A stretch of DNA of 64,000 bases, from assembly GCA_025558075.1 (NCBI GenBank), contig JAHLKF010000008.1, forward strand, positions 620,001 to 684,000. Reading direction: 5' to 3'. Shown here one piece after another: positions 34,266-45,006 of this stretch (position 1 is its first letter; every line of letters starts with the position of its first letter). Both the position numbers and the translations under genes were made by a program. The notes under the pieces were generated by a model. It was not told where the DNA came from. It saw only the letters and a program-made list of their open reading frames with translations, and did no database searches. Origin of the DNA: Gaertneriomyces semiglobifer. Lineage: Eukaryota; Chytridiomycota; Chytridiomycetes; Spizellomycetales; Spizellomycetaceae.

Positions 34266-37200
34266 ATGGGATTTCCAGATGTCGCTACGGATGGCACATC
34301 GTCTATCGAAGCCATAACCCGACGCCTTCGTACTTCCGAATCTGGGTCTGCGGAAGGGCTAGAGTTTGCAGTTGAGCAATGGAAATCAAAGAGCGTGTTT
34401 GTCCCGCGGAAAGATGAGCTTTTGCTAAACTGGATATGCTCTGAACTACGAACACCCGATGGCAAGGCTGAAGCAGTTGGCGGGATCAGGACGAGTCTAA
34501 GCATTGCGCACTGGCGCTTCTTCCAAACGATCCTCAATCATTTCGTGAGCGTTCGCAATGGACGTGGAAGTTCTATCGGCAAACATGTTTTGGCTCCAAA
34601 TATGCGTGTACGTGTGATGGATATATTTTGTGGGTTTGCGGAAGGCGTACGCGCAACTGTTGGGACGCCTGATCAAAACTGGTTGGAAATACCTGCGCTT
34701 GTTCAGCTTGTGCGCGCTTGTTGGGACACGCTGTTTGTCCAATTGCCGGAGATCCTGCGACCCACGACCGACTCAATGGTTGCTTTGACTGAATCAGTTA
34801 TTGCTCTGTTCAACGCCACAGTCGACATTGAATCTGTTAACGCTGAACTGAACCCATTTACTTGTTCGTGCCTGGCCAATCTCAAGAAGCTATCCGTACA
34901 ATCAGTGAATCACAAGAAGCTGTTTGGGACGATGGTTAGCAAGTTGCTTCTTCCACTGTTACATCTTAATGATGCGGTTACATCCGAAGAGCATCGCTTG
35001 CAGGCCAATGGATGTGCAGGCGTTGCAGAACACGTCAAAATCCTATTAATGCAGACCATTTTCCACACGGAACATCTACCGGAGTTCTTTGATATGTTTT
35101 GGCAGCTTAACACTCAAGGATCTGATCCCGCCTTTGTGAAGTACACGAAGTTGCTACTGGACTGTTTGTCTACCACGTTATGTGAGGGTACACCCGAAGA
35201 CGAGTTGACTGTACTGCGATCTATACCATATTTATACGAACTGTTCGTTAATGCCTGTGACAATGCGACACATGATAGAGAGCGCGGAACTCAACCACCA
35301 AAGTTTGCCATGTATCAGGAGCTGTACAACTTACTGCAGCGCTATCTTCAAATGCCAGACGTGCCAAATGGTGACCGCCGACACCGGGTTTTGGTTACTA
35401 TTGGTGCTCTGTTGAAAGTGCTACATAGCAACGAAGTGTACAAAGCCGCCAACGACGATGCCTCGAAAGCGCAACTTTCACATTTTCAGATGCTGAATCG
35501 TACGCTCTTGGATTCTGCGACCATCGTTTCTGTCGAACAACGGGCATGTCTTTTTGATAGCTGGCGCATGCTGTTGCTATTGGATTACACCATCATTCAG
35601 ACACACCTCGACGAGCTTTGGCGCTGGGTTTTAGTTCCCGTCAAGAGGGAAACGCCACTGGCAGCTTCCATGAGTGTCTTTTGCATTGATCTCCTGAAAA
35701 CTTTTTCGAAATCGAGACAGCTGGACGAATTAATGAAGAGCCTTTTGGAGTCTCTTCGCAAGATGGGATGGGACAAAGATCTACACGCGAAGGATCAGCT
35801 GATTTTATTTTCTGAACAGTGTCTCTTGACATTTGCCGAGTGTGTAGAGTTGTTACTTCCCGCGCAGGTCATCGCGTTGATGACAGTTTTGAAAGACGAG
35901 TTGCTGGACCACTACATTGGATCCTCCGCTGTAACTAGCCCACGAAAAAAGTCTAAAACAGGGCACGGGCGAGCGGAGAACCGATCGCCTGTAGCCTGCG
36001 GGGACATTCCTGTAATGTTGGTATCTCTGGTCCTGCAGCATGCTTACATCTCGGAAGGGCAAAAGAAAGTGTTCGAAGGAATTCTCGACGACTTGCACGA
36101 AAACTTCATTTCCCCGGTGCTCAGCGAGTCCACACTATCGCAAGAGGGCGCTGCACGAGCGGTGCTACATCCGGCGCTTTCATTGATGGGTTCTTTCTTA
36201 AAGGCCTCTCAAGCATACTGGATGAGGCATTTTACGTCTGATTGGGTTGAAACCGTCTCTACCGCACTTTCAACGGCCTCTGCGAATGACCGGATACTGA
36301 GCTGCTTGCTCAATGAAGTCGCCTTTTCTCATATAGACCGCGTGGCGAGCACCACAATAGATCCCGGATCGGACAGCGCGTGCTGTCGCATTATGGAAGC
36401 AGTATTGAGAGGCATTCCGGAAACGACAGTTGACAGCACAATATCGTGGAATTTCAAAATACATGGAGTAACCGAGGCAAATGTGCAAGTCGCGCAGTGG
36501 GCGCTGTTGGCAGACCATCTGCAGGCGGTGGACCGGTTAGCGGACAAGCAGCAAATGCAGAGGATTGCCGAGGTTATCCTGCAGGTTCTCGAAGTCGACC
36601 CGAGCGGCAGCCACGATGGTCCTTACGTGGCAGGAACCATGTCTTCGATTGCCGCACATTTGCTAGAGAATGCGACTTTTTACGAACTTTCATCGCTACG
36701 CTCGGCCCTGGTGCCGAAGCTACTTGCTCGCTTGTGCGCTCTTGTTAGAGAAGCTGTCTCCCCTGTTAACGAATGGGAAAATGAGCTGTGCGCACTGTTA
36801 GATGGGTTAGGAAGTGGAGGTACCTCCAGTGACGTTGCTCGAGAAGCAATGCTGCGCCTCCTGAATGCCGAAGGTCCACCATCAAGCATCAAAGCTAGCC
36901 CCAAATTATCCGTTATGGAGCGCACAATTCGATTGCTTCAAGGCCTTAATTTATTCCCGACCGTTTACTTCTCGAATGCTGAAAGGGATACACTCCTTTC
37001 AATACTATTTGCCACGCAATACCTTCTGTGTCACCACGCGCCCACCGATCCGCACAATTACCAGCATGTCCATGTTTCTGCCTTGCATATCATTGCCATC
37101 ATTCGGAAACTTGAAGAGCGCCTGGTACTGAGCCGTGAGGATAAGCTGTTTACTACAGCCGCCCCTGCAGTTCTCGAGTGGTACATTCGAACTGCGGAAG

Positions 37201-39047
37201 GGTGGTTATTGTTAGCCCAACGTGACGAGCGGTTGGAGCCATATGCGCAAGCCATCGCAAACTCAACTGTTAAAATTCAGTCACTAGGATGTAAGAAATT
37301 GTACCAGTTGGTGGCAGTCAAAGGTAGTAGCGCGGCAGCCGCTGAGTGTGCTGGGGCGCTTATGGCCTTCTTGAGCAAGTATTACCAAGACCGATCTAGT
37401 GGCCTTAAGTACCAGTTGTTATTACAGATTGTCAGGCCGGCAGCTTTGTGGTTGGATATGCAACCAAACAAGGGTGGTGAGGAGAAGTCTGAAGTTGGGA
37501 AACGTCTAGCTTTTTCAACCGTGGAGTTCCTGGAGACTGTGCGACAGGATGCCTGTCTTGCTTTGTCTGGCGTGACGAACATTGATAAAGGCGCTGAGAA
37601 TTGGTGGAAATCGTCAGATTTTTCGGCGGCCATTTCTGTTGCTCGTGAAGCATATAGCATCATTGAGTGCCTGCTCAGCTGCGTCAGCACAGACGCTGAT
37701 GTCGACACTTCCGGCGAAATGCTTAGTTTCTTAGCGGAGAAAATGACTGGCGCAGTTCGCACGCTTTGTCACATACAGGAATATCAAAAGGGGAGCTTAC
37801 CCGGACTAACCTCTCTTTGTGCGGAAATGGTGTCGACACTCACCATGTATCACGAAATGATGAGCAGCGAGCTGAACGGCTCCTCCACACGCAATCTGTT
37901 GCGCGTGTTTCAACTACTTATGTCAACTGCTATTTCACGTGGAGCTACCTCAGGAGATACCGTTGACAAAATCCTGGGTGGACTGTTAAGAGTAATTCGT
38001 GATGCCACTGAGCCTGATTATACGGATCTGGTCGACTTTTATTTGGAGGAGATGGATGCTCTGTGTATTCAGCTTTCCAGTGAGGTATCCCGACGAGTCG
38101 ATCAGTCAGACGCTAGCGTTATTGCGTTGATCAAGGCAGTTAGCGTTGTAGTGAGCACAGACAATCAGGCAGTCGGACGGAGGCCAGTGAAAAAGTCGAT
38201 GGCGAAGTTTCTCATAAAGCTCCACAGGATTATGCATGTCACCACCACAGCTGATGGCGCCGTCGAGATCTTGCGTCTGTTAGCACATATTTCTACCGAC
38301 AAATTCCTGCCACTCTACGCATCAGATGTTGGGCTGATATCAGCTGCAATGTCTTCAATGTTGGTGCCTGGTAGTCGCTTGTCAGCGTCGCTTCCTTCTC
38401 CCGGAATTCGGAAAGATCCAAAGTTGGTCCCATCAGGAGTTTTGAGCCTTTATGATGGCGTGTACCGCGTACTGCATGCGCTATTACGTACACGGAAAGA
38501 TCTTCTCGTGGAGATAATACCTGGCTTCATTGGGTTACTCAAACAATTGGTCCAGTGCTTTCGTTCTGCGCCCCGCTTGGAAACACCAAGTAGAAAGGTA
38601 CCCCGGTCAAACGCCCTGGGATCTATGAAGATGTCGCCAGAACTAGAGCCTAGTTCCATTCTTGCTCAGTACGGGCCTCTCCCTTCGGGCTACGCTGAAA
38701 ACCTTGCGCGTCTCATGGTAGCACTGGGTCAGAAATCGGTTTCGAGCAGTGGTGGCTTGAAGGTGCCGGCGGTCATCACGTCGTCAGCGGCGACCGTCAA
38801 GCCGTTTTCCAAGCATGCCACTTTTCTTCTCTCAAATATAATTCAAGTTCAAATATCAGCTCGCCCGTTTACACCTGAGGCAAAAGCAGTGCTGGCGGAA
38901 GGTATCTACGCCCTTCTTGATCTGTGCGGCGATCATGGACGCGAAAGTCTCTTAGCGGCTTTGGACCCTCACAGCGCAGGAAGGCCACTCCTGAAAGCAC
39001 TGGTAGCTGAATGGGAAAAGGTGCATAAATTCAAGGGCAAGGTCTGA
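34266..39047 (+). CDS. URB2: Nucleolar pre-ribosome assembly protein URB2/NPA2
   Basis: Large helical protein of early 60S pre-ribosomes; in yeast Urb2 works with Urb1/Npa1 in the nucleolus. Intronless, 1593 aa. The C-terminal domain is diagnostic: KHATFLLSNIIQVQI, LAEGIYALLDLCGDHGRE, LDPHSAGRPLLKALVAEWEK. The remainder is alpha-helical, HEAT-like, with low sequence conservation as usual in this family. A basic patch (SPRKKSKTGHGR, near residue 560) could act in nuclear import. There is no sign of introns or frameshifts over 4.8 kb, unlike the intron-dense neighbours on both sides. Confidence 0.85.
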   Translation: MGFPDVATDGTSSIEAITRRLRTSESGSAEGLEFAVEQWKSKSVFVPRKDELLLNWICSELRTPDGKAEAVGGIRTSLSIAHWRFFQTILNHFVSVRNGRGSSIGKHVLAPNMRVRVMDIFCGFAEGVRATVGTPDQNWLEIPALVQLVRACWDTLFVQLPEILRPTTDSMVALTESVIALFNATVDIESVNAELNPFTCSCLANLKKLSVQSVNHKKLFGTMVSKLLLPLLHLNDAVTSEEHRLQANGCAGVAEHVKILLMQTIFHTEHLPEFFDMFWQLNTQGSDPAFVKYTKLLLDCLSTTLCEGTPEDELTVLRSIPYLYELFVNACDNATHDRERGTQPPKFAMYQELYNLLQRYLQMPDVPNGDRRHRVLVTIGALLKVLHSNEVYKAANDDASKAQLSHFQMLNRTLLDSATIVSVEQRACLFDSWRMLLLLDYTIIQTHLDELWRWVLVPVKRETPLAASMSVFCIDLLKTFSKSRQLDELMKSLLESLRKMGWDKDLHAKDQLILFSEQCLLTFAECVELLLPAQVIALMTVLKDELLDHYIGSSAVTSPRKKSKTGHGRAENRSPVACGDIPVMLVSLVLQHAYISEGQKKVFEGILDDLHENFISPVLSESTLSQEGAARAVLHPALSLMGSFLKASQAYWMRHFTSDWVETVSTALSTASANDRILSCLLNEVAFSHIDRVASTTIDPGSDSACCRIMEAVLRGIPETTVDSTISWNFKIHGVTEANVQVAQWALLADHLQAVDRLADKQQMQRIAEVILQVLEVDPSGSHDGPYVAGTMSSIAAHLLENATFYELSSLRSALVPKLLARLCALVREAVSPVNEWENELCALLDGLGSGGTSSDVAREAMLRLLNAEGPPSSIKASPKLSVMERTIRLLQGLNLFPTVYFSNAERDTLLSILFATQYLLCHHAPTDPHNYQHVHVSALHIIAIIRKLEERLVLSREDKLFTTAAPAVLEWYIRTAEGWLLLAQRDERLEPYAQAIANSTVKIQSLGCKKLYQLVAVKGSSAAAAECAGALMAFLSKYYQDRSSGLKYQLLLQIVRPAALWLDMQPNKGGEEKSEVGKRLAFSTVEFLETVRQDACLALSGVTNIDKGAENWWKSSDFSAAISVAREAYSIIECLLSCVSTDADVDTSGEMLSFLAEKMTGAVRTLCHIQEYQKGSLPGLTSLCAEMVSTLTMYHEMMSSELNGSSTRNLLRVFQLLMSTAISRGATSGDTVDKILGGLLRVIRDATEPDYTDLVDFYLEEMDALCIQLSSEVSRRVDQSDASVIALIKAVSVVVSTDNQAVGRRPVKKSMAKFLIKLHRIMHVTTTADGAVEILRLLAHISTDKFLPLYASDVGLISAAMSSMLVPGSRLSASLPSPGIRKDPKLVPSGVLSLYDGVYRVLHALLRTRKDLLVEIIPGFIGLLKQLVQCFRSAPRLETPSRKVPRSNALGSMKMSPELEPSSILAQYGPLPSGYAENLARLMVALGQKSVSSSGGLKVPAVITSSAATVKPFSKHATFLLSNIIQVQISARPFTPEAKAVLAEGIYALLDLCGDHGRESLLAALDPHSAGRPLLKALVAEWEKVHKFKGKV

Positions 39048-39213
39048 TCGCCGAGGTGTTACTCTGCCTGAGAGATTGCATACGTAAATTGATGACGACT
39101 ATCGATGGATATAAGTATGTCTATTTGTTCTCTTCTCCCATTATTTACATCGAGCTTCCTCGGAGATCGTTAGTGGATCATGCCCGTTTCGGTCTCAATC
39201 GCCCCATTTCAGA

Positions 39214-40122
39214 TCAATATTCCAAAATCGGTGCTCCGACTTCCTCCACGCAAGGAATAGTGCACTTGAGATCAAATGCCTTGGCTAGAATGATTTTGAA
39301 TATCTTCTGTACGTTGATGGAATGTGATGTGGAACAGAAAATGAGGGGTGCCCGCATGGCCTTGGCAAACCGCCGCGCCTGAATTGGGATGGTCAACCAG
39401 GGGTTCGACAAAGCTATGTGGGTCGCTACGAACCTGCTTAGTGATTTCCTCTTGTTCTGCTCGTTCCAAGCCCGCAAATACGTCGTACTTTGTTCCGATC
39501 AAAAATGGGATTGCCGTTTTGTTGAAGCCTCGTGCTTGTCTGTACCACTCTTTGATGGAATTCAATGTGGATTTTCGTGATAGATCGAACATGAATAGCA
39601 GGGCGATAGCGTCTGTTGTTACTAGTGGCAGCATGTTCACGAACTCGCGTTGGCCTGGCAGGAGCATGCCGTTAGTTCGGCTTCGAGCGCGTACTTGATA
39701 CATGGGCAATGATACTACCTCCCAGATCCCAAATACTGAACGTTATCTCTGTGTTCCGAATGCTGATGGTCTTCTCCATGAAATTAACGCCTGTGCTTAA
39801 GCATCGCTTATTAGGTGTAGCTTGCGTGAACGATTAAATAGAGCCAGTCGCACCCAATGTTTGGATATAATCTTCATCGAACCCTCCTTCCACGTATTTA
39901 ACCATGAGTGAAGTCTTGCCTATTTGAGAGTCTCCCACCATTCCAACTTTCAGGACCACACTGCACGAATTGCATGGGCTTAACAGTGCGAAATTGCAGT
40001 TTCACCAAATGGCAAGCTCACTTGTTTCTTCTCTCTTGATGATGCCCACTATGCGAATGAGAATGACTCGCTGCTTGTTGCTGATGCTGTGGCGGATGCG
40101 CAGATGCAGGCGAATTAAGCAT
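39214..40122 (-). CDS. SPG1: Septation-initiation small GTPase SPG1/TEM1
   Basis: Ras-like GTPase that triggers the septation/mitotic-exit network at spindle poles. Exons on minus: 40022-40122, 39854-39960, 39719-39790, 39434-39654 and 39214-39378, giving 221 aa in frame. Motifs: [19 protein letters not shown] (G1), [14 protein letters not shown] (G3, with the family's Gly-Gln), [36 protein letters not shown] (the family's variant of NKxD), and [16 protein letters not shown]. The N-terminus has a His/Gln/Ser-rich extension of about 35 residues before VVLKVGMVG. There is no C-terminal CaaX box, as usual for this family. Confidence 0.96.
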
Positions 40123-40577
40123 TGCTGAAGGTCAATGATCGGTCTACCTGTCCACCTCGAATTATTATATGGCTCGTATTTCGCACTTTTGAGGCCTCGA
40201 CGCGTTTGGCGCTTACGACACGCTTTTACGAGTAGATCGAGCTCACCACATCGCTGGCGCTTATGTCGCTTCAACACCACATAGCGAGCCGAAAACAATA
40301 GTCGAAGAGGATTATATCAAGCATAAGGAGTTGTGGTATTTCAAACCCAACTTTTCTGTACGAATTTTCTGAACGACATGCAGTGGCCTGAAACCGCGTG
40401 AGCTGTGCTGGGACGGGTAGCCATTGCGTGGTGACACCTTATTGGACCTTGCCTATTGAATCATACGGAATATATTGGGACTGACATTACAGCGACGCCT
40501 TTCTGTTTTTCATCCAGTACCTACGGTTACCCTCTGACGCAGACAGGAGAAACTTCCAGGGTCCAAAGCGTCGCCTT

Positions 40578-40780
40578 GGATTCAAAAGAATTGCATTTGC
40601 ATTTGCATACTATGGATCTGCGCCCTAGCGGTCACGGTGATTTGCCGTGTGGCTCCGTTGATTCAAAAGACCATTAGAAACCGGTGTGACGGTGCTGTAT
40701 CCCATCAATCGGGAAGAGGCGGCGCAGATCCATAGTATACTATACAATCTTGCAAATGAATATACAATTCTTTTGAATCC
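40578..40780. repeat. Imperfect inverted repeat (hairpin-capable)
   Basis: The left arm 40578-40624 begins GGATTCAAAAGAATTG and ends ACTATGGATCTGCGCC. The right arm 40721-40780 is its reverse complement at both ends (16 bp each), with an insertion/divergence of AT-rich sequence in between. The spacer of about 96 bp contains another GATTCAAAAGA and the first copy of the duplicated segment. The layout resembles a small non-autonomous element or a folded-back duplication, but I cannot identify target-site duplications. Confidence 0.6.
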
Positions 40781-41478
40781 ACTGGTCCAACTGACAACTC
40801 GAAACACCGGTAGAAACTGGTGTGGCAGACCCGTCTCGATCAGTCGATGCGCAAATACTTAAACCGCCCAAGTACCCCTCACCTGCGCACCGTTGGTTTC
40901 TTTCCCCTCGCAGACATTGTGAATGCGTCGCACCTAAGGCACTCCTAACGCTGTCCACAGAATTGGCTTCGGGAGAAAGCAATTTCGGATGATTAAAATG
41001 CTACAGTCTGAAAGAAAATCATGGCGGACTCACTTTTGCAATGCCCTCCATCACTTTGGGCCATACGTCGTCACTACATGTTTCCTATAGGTAACGGGCC
41101 AGGTGAGGAGAAGCTGCCAGCGTACTACGTTTATCAACCTGCATGTAGGTATAGCATATAGGCGCGTTGCTCGCAATGAGACAAGCTGCAGTAGAAACTG
41201 CATTCCGTGAACTCGGAAGGCCAGTAGAAACTGGTGTGACGGTGCTTTATCCCATCACTCGGGAAGAGTAGAAACTCTAACTGCCAACTCAAAATATCAG
41301 TAGAAACTGGTGTGGCAGACCCCTCTCGACCAGTCGGACCAGTCGATGCGTACATAGCTTGAACCGCCCCAGCCCACTTACCTCAACAACATCGACCTGC
41401 TTCGCCTCACAAACACCTCGAAAACGTCGCACCCAGACACCTTTAGTGCTGTCGATACTATTGGACTTCGGGGAAAGC
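40675..41478. repeat. Diverged direct duplication of about 45 and 190 bp segments
   Basis: Two blocks each occur twice in the same order. Block a (TAGAAAC(C/T)GGTGTGACGGTGCT, then TATCCCATCA and TCGGGAAGAG) lies at 40675-40718 and 41224-41268. Block b starts near CAACTC...TAGAAACTGGTGTGGCAGACCC and runs through CAGTCGATGCG, AACCGCCC, a donor-like site and GCGTCGCAC / ACGTCGCAC. Copies are at about 40791-40980 and 41281-41478. The copies differ by many substitutions and indels, so the event is not recent. Within block b the shared GGTGTGGCAGACCC core is nearly unchanged. Confidence 0.65.
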
Positions 41479-42220
41479 TGGAGAACACGTTGAAAATGCT
41501 GGTGGACGAAGTCGGCCACGGCACCAAAACTTTGCGGGCGAGGAACCATTTGCAACGTAACAGATATGGAGGAAGTAAATCCCGTACCCTCCTACTTTCC
41601 TTTGTGCATCGTCAATGACAGCAAGTTTCACGTCCGGTGCCGCGTCCATCCCTGCATGAGCCTCAAGTTCCCACAACCAAGCACGTGTTGACTGTTGCAG
41701 GATATACATTTCACGGTGGTGATGAGCCAAACATATATATACCCCCATCGCATCTCAGCCTGCCAACAAGCTCTACGGAAAACCCGGCCCAACGGTCACT
41801 GCTCCCAACGCTGAACCGAAACCCCGCGGGGTTCATGAGCAACTTTCGCTTATCTAACCATAAAAGGAACGCGTAAATGCCAGCGTGTTTTCCTGCATCT
41901 TTACTAGCATCTTCATCGCATCCATCCTCAGGATTTCCGCTGCCTAATAAACGCCTTTGGCACCACGAACCTGGACCTCCGACTCCTCCTTGACAACAAG
42001 CCCAAAATATTCGCTTTCCAGGATATATCATCGATCTGAGATGATGCAAAAGCAGCGACTTTGTCACGATGCTCACCGATCAAACAAAAGAAATTCTTCC
42101 AGAAACTATCATGACGACAATGAGATGACAGCGGTGAAGTTTTAACCACTAACATGGCTCGCAACGCCTGATATTGTAGATACAAGAGATACATGAATCA
42201 ACATCACTTGGCGAAAACGT

Positions 42221-43404
42221 CTACACTGCAGCTCGCTCTTCGGGAATCAGCGAGGCAAAAAACATGAACATAACATCCTTCACGTCCTTGACCCAGGAGC
42301 GACGACCTGGCGCAGTTTGCTGTCCTGCACTTGCTGCAGGCTGACTTCCTGGGGGTTCATGGTCCTGCGCTTGGAGATTGCGTGGCATTGGTGCAGGAAA
42401 CCACCCGTTGACCCCACGTAAGGCACCGGTTTGAATCAGAAAGATGACAACCGCGGCGATATTCATGAAGATGACCTTTTCAATGCTGGAATTGTGTGAA
42501 AATATGTAAACCAAAAATGTAAGCTTGAGAAGTAACCAAATCGGATTGTGAGGCCGCTCTGGTCGCCGATCCCCAAACTCGTCGTCAATGTTGGCGACGG
42601 CAGCTGCTCCGACTGGTTGCTGTGCCTCTGCGCGATTTCGCGGTGCACCCGCGGCAGGTACCTCTGGCGCTGGTACGGGAGGTGCTTGGGGTAGACCGGT
42701 TGCTGGCCCAGCCAGATACGGAATATTGTGAGGGTACAAAGGATTCGCATTGGGGATAGCCGGTGGAGCTACTGGCTGTAGTAAACCATGATGTGCATGA
42801 GGGATGATTGGTGTTTGAAAGGCGTACGGAAGGCCGCTGAGGGGTCCGAGAGTTAGTAATACAGGAGTAGTCAATCACCAGGCACCCGCGCTACGTACTT
42901 GATCAAGACCACCTGGTACGGAAAGGCAAGTGATATAGCTGGTTGAACTGGTGCTGCGGGTGGAGTATTTGGAATGCCGGAGACGCGAGGTGGTTGGCTA
43001 AGGGGTGAAGATGAGGGCGGCGATTCGGCTTGAAGACCGGCGCTTTGAACTTGCGGAAGCGCTTGCTGAGTTTGTGAGCTGGATGTTGTTGCCGTTTGAG
43101 CTTCGTGTGAGTGCTCATCCACTGGTTGCGCTGGAGCGCTGGAGGTGCTGCTTTGATGTTCCGAGCCTCCTCTCATGACCATGTGTACTACGGATGGCGT
43201 CCCTACAGCGAAGGATTCTCGTACGACCGCCTCATCCTTGAGGAGCTTTCCAGCGTGAATTAGTCTTATATCCAATCCATCCCGGTTTCCAGGCACCACT
43301 TCCCGCAGAAACAGCTTCACTCGAGATATTGACCATTCCGGGGCGACCTCTACCTCGAACGTCTTATCCGGGAAGTTGGGAGATTTTACACATAACTTGA
43401 TCAT
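42221..43404 (-). CDS. HERPUD-like ubiquitin-like-domain ERAD membrane protein
   Basis: Similar to animal HERP (HERPUD1/2), an ER membrane protein that organises the HRD1 ubiquitin-ligase complex in ERAD. Exons on minus 42899-43404 and 42221-42836 give 373 aa. The start is the only ATG ahead of the ubiquitin-like domain (IKLCVKSPNF, residues 1-75, with LIHAGKLLKDEAVV). A Pro/Ser/Gln-rich region follows, then two close hydrophobic segments (LLKLTFLVYIFSHNSS, MNIAAVVIFLIQTGAL), and a conserved end FMFFASLIPE. The donor GTACGT at 42898 is used in phase 2 to keep the Pro-rich linker in frame. The layout matches HERPUD well; the yeast counterpart would be Usa1, more distant. Confidence 0.85.
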
Positions 43405-44238
43405 CTTTTTTCTAACACTTGTTCTGACCCAATTCTGAACATAAGACCATGACAGAACCACTCCTCCTCTGCAATCGAAACAGCACCAGATGTTATTATG
43501 AAGCGTTCGGTCCTCGCCAAGCTTGCAGGTTCCTATATATAGTTAACTTGGTCGGCAGCCAGCAACTGCGACAGCCGCGACCAATCAGCGCCCGACGCGT
43601 GGCTTACGTCATGCCACTTGGTGAGAAAGTCACTCAGTGAGAAAGTCTGGCCGTCGGTCGGCTGTTGCTGTTGGGAATCCCTGTTGCTCAATCATCCATG
43701 ATGCTCTCGAAGTATCATAATTGGATTGCAAAGGCATGCTGAAATATTGTATTTCTCGAGGTTTTCGATGTAACTGACATCTGGTGCAAACAAAGAAGAT
43801 GAGCTAAGCACTGGCCTGCCATGCCGTTTCTCCGCTGGTGACTGGTTAGAAGGAAACAGTCTTCTCTTCCACTACAAGTAACCGTATCCATGTTCCCTGA
43901 CGCTCCTGATACCTATGCTTGGAGACTTTTGGTTCACAGTGACTATGGTGTTTCCACATTTCTGGCGGTCTAGGCGTCTGGTTTTCGGGCTCAGCATCAG
44001 CTAAGGACTGCCGACTCCCACAGCTCGTGAACCAGATTACTTTAGACATTGTTCAATGATGCGGAGCTATAAAACTGTGTTGTATTGTAATCGTCAAAGT
44101 CTTGGAACGCGATCCTTGTCGTGAATGCTCTATACTTTATGCCACATCAAAGGCGAAAGGCTATCTACTACTTCTGATTATTAACTATAATACACCAACT
44201 TCTTTGTTTGTAAACGTAGTACGAGAAAGTGGACAATA
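43405..44238. promoter_or_regulatory. HERPUD-like upstream region with CCAAT box and bZIP-type site
   Basis: Gene-free 834 bp upstream of the HERPUD-like gene (minus) and downstream of CCS1 (minus). A CCAAT box is at 43581-43585 and TTACGTCA, a CRE/bZIP-type octamer, at 43604-43611, about 200 bp before the start codon. An 11-bp repeat GTGAGAAAGTC occurs twice around 43620-43650. Regulation by an ER-stress bZIP factor is an inference. Confidence 0.4.
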
Positions 44239-45006
44239 TCATATCTTGGCTTCTTCCCAAAGTGTCTGCCCGCTACATGAGCATACGGTTTTCGGATTCT
44301 CAAAAATCCCTGCACTTCTCGCAATGATCCCGCATATGGCATCCTTGCCGACAGTGTCACTTTCCGCAGTTTTTGGTTCCTTGGTTTGACCAAGCCTACT
44401 CAAGACAATTGACCGGCCTATGACGTCCCAAACTTTGATATCACGATCTTCAATCACAAGGTCACCTCGTCCATTCGCATCCACTAGAACTTTCCCAAAT
44501 TCCTTGAGAGCTTCTCCTGTAGATTCACATCCTCCACTTATATCTCCGCATTCATGCACTGCAACAGTATGCATTCCAGGCTCAAGCCCATCCACACTAA
44601 CATCGACCAAACATGTTTCTGGGTCCACCTGCACTAGCCTGGCTAGCCCCTTGTTGTTGTGCTGTGCCCACCCGCGAGCACCTGGAAAAGACTCGAAAAT
44701 GCAGACTGCAGCCCCCAGGTGGGAGTGGCCCGCTCCGGTCGATTGACCACGCAGGACCGTCGAGAGACCTGTTCCGCGAAGTGCCCGGAACAAAAGAGAC
44801 GGCGGAGTCGTAGATTCAATTACAACCGTCTTCTGCGGCACAGATACGTTCAATTTGGTGATTCCGGATAGTGGCCGTAATGCCTTGTGCACCGTTTGCG
44901 CACAGTCCTCACAATGAAGATCAACCGCGAACTCGGTTCGGAGGGGTGTCTGAAGTTGAGCGGGAGCAGATGAGGCTGCGGCGGTGGGTTGTTGTGTGGC
45001 AACCAT
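44239..45006 (-). CDS. CCS1: Copper chaperone for superoxide dismutase
   Basis: Delivers copper to Cu/Zn superoxide dismutase in the cytosol and mitochondrial intermembrane space. Single exon, 255 aa, with the three CCS domains. Domain I is HMA-like with the copper site HCEDC (Cys32, Cys35). Domain II is SOD-like (VCIFESFPGARGWAQ, GLEPGMHTVAVHECGD, GRSIVLSR). Domain III is a short tail with the CxC copper motif (CSC, residues 242-244). The residue before HCEDC is Leu, where many members have Met. It is divergent from the LENG1-like gene, with 160 bp between starts. Confidence 0.93.
   Translation of the reverse strand: MVATQQPTAAASSAPAQLQTPLRTEFAVDLHCEDCAQTVHKALRPLSGITKLNVSVPQKTVVIESTTPPSLLFRALRGTGLSTVLRGQSTGAGHSHLGAAVCIFESFPGARGWAQHNNKGLARLVQVDPETCLVDVSVDGLEPGMHTVAVHECGDISGGCESTGEALKEFGKVLVDANGRGDLVIEDRDIKVWDVIGRSIVLSRLGQTKEPKTAESDTVGKDAICGIIARSAGIFENPKTVCSCSGQTLWEEAKI

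Larger units (their letters stand above)
40123..42220. other. Gene-poor region with repeats (2.1 kb)
   Basis: No gene could be supported between the SPG1 start and the HERPUD-like stop. It holds the repeat structures listed separately. Minus-strand open stretches near 41290-41750 have a protein-like look (including WLWELEAHAG and a GTAAGT donor at about 41381-41386) and may be remnants of a gene, but I cannot join them into a consistent model. Confidence 0.45.
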
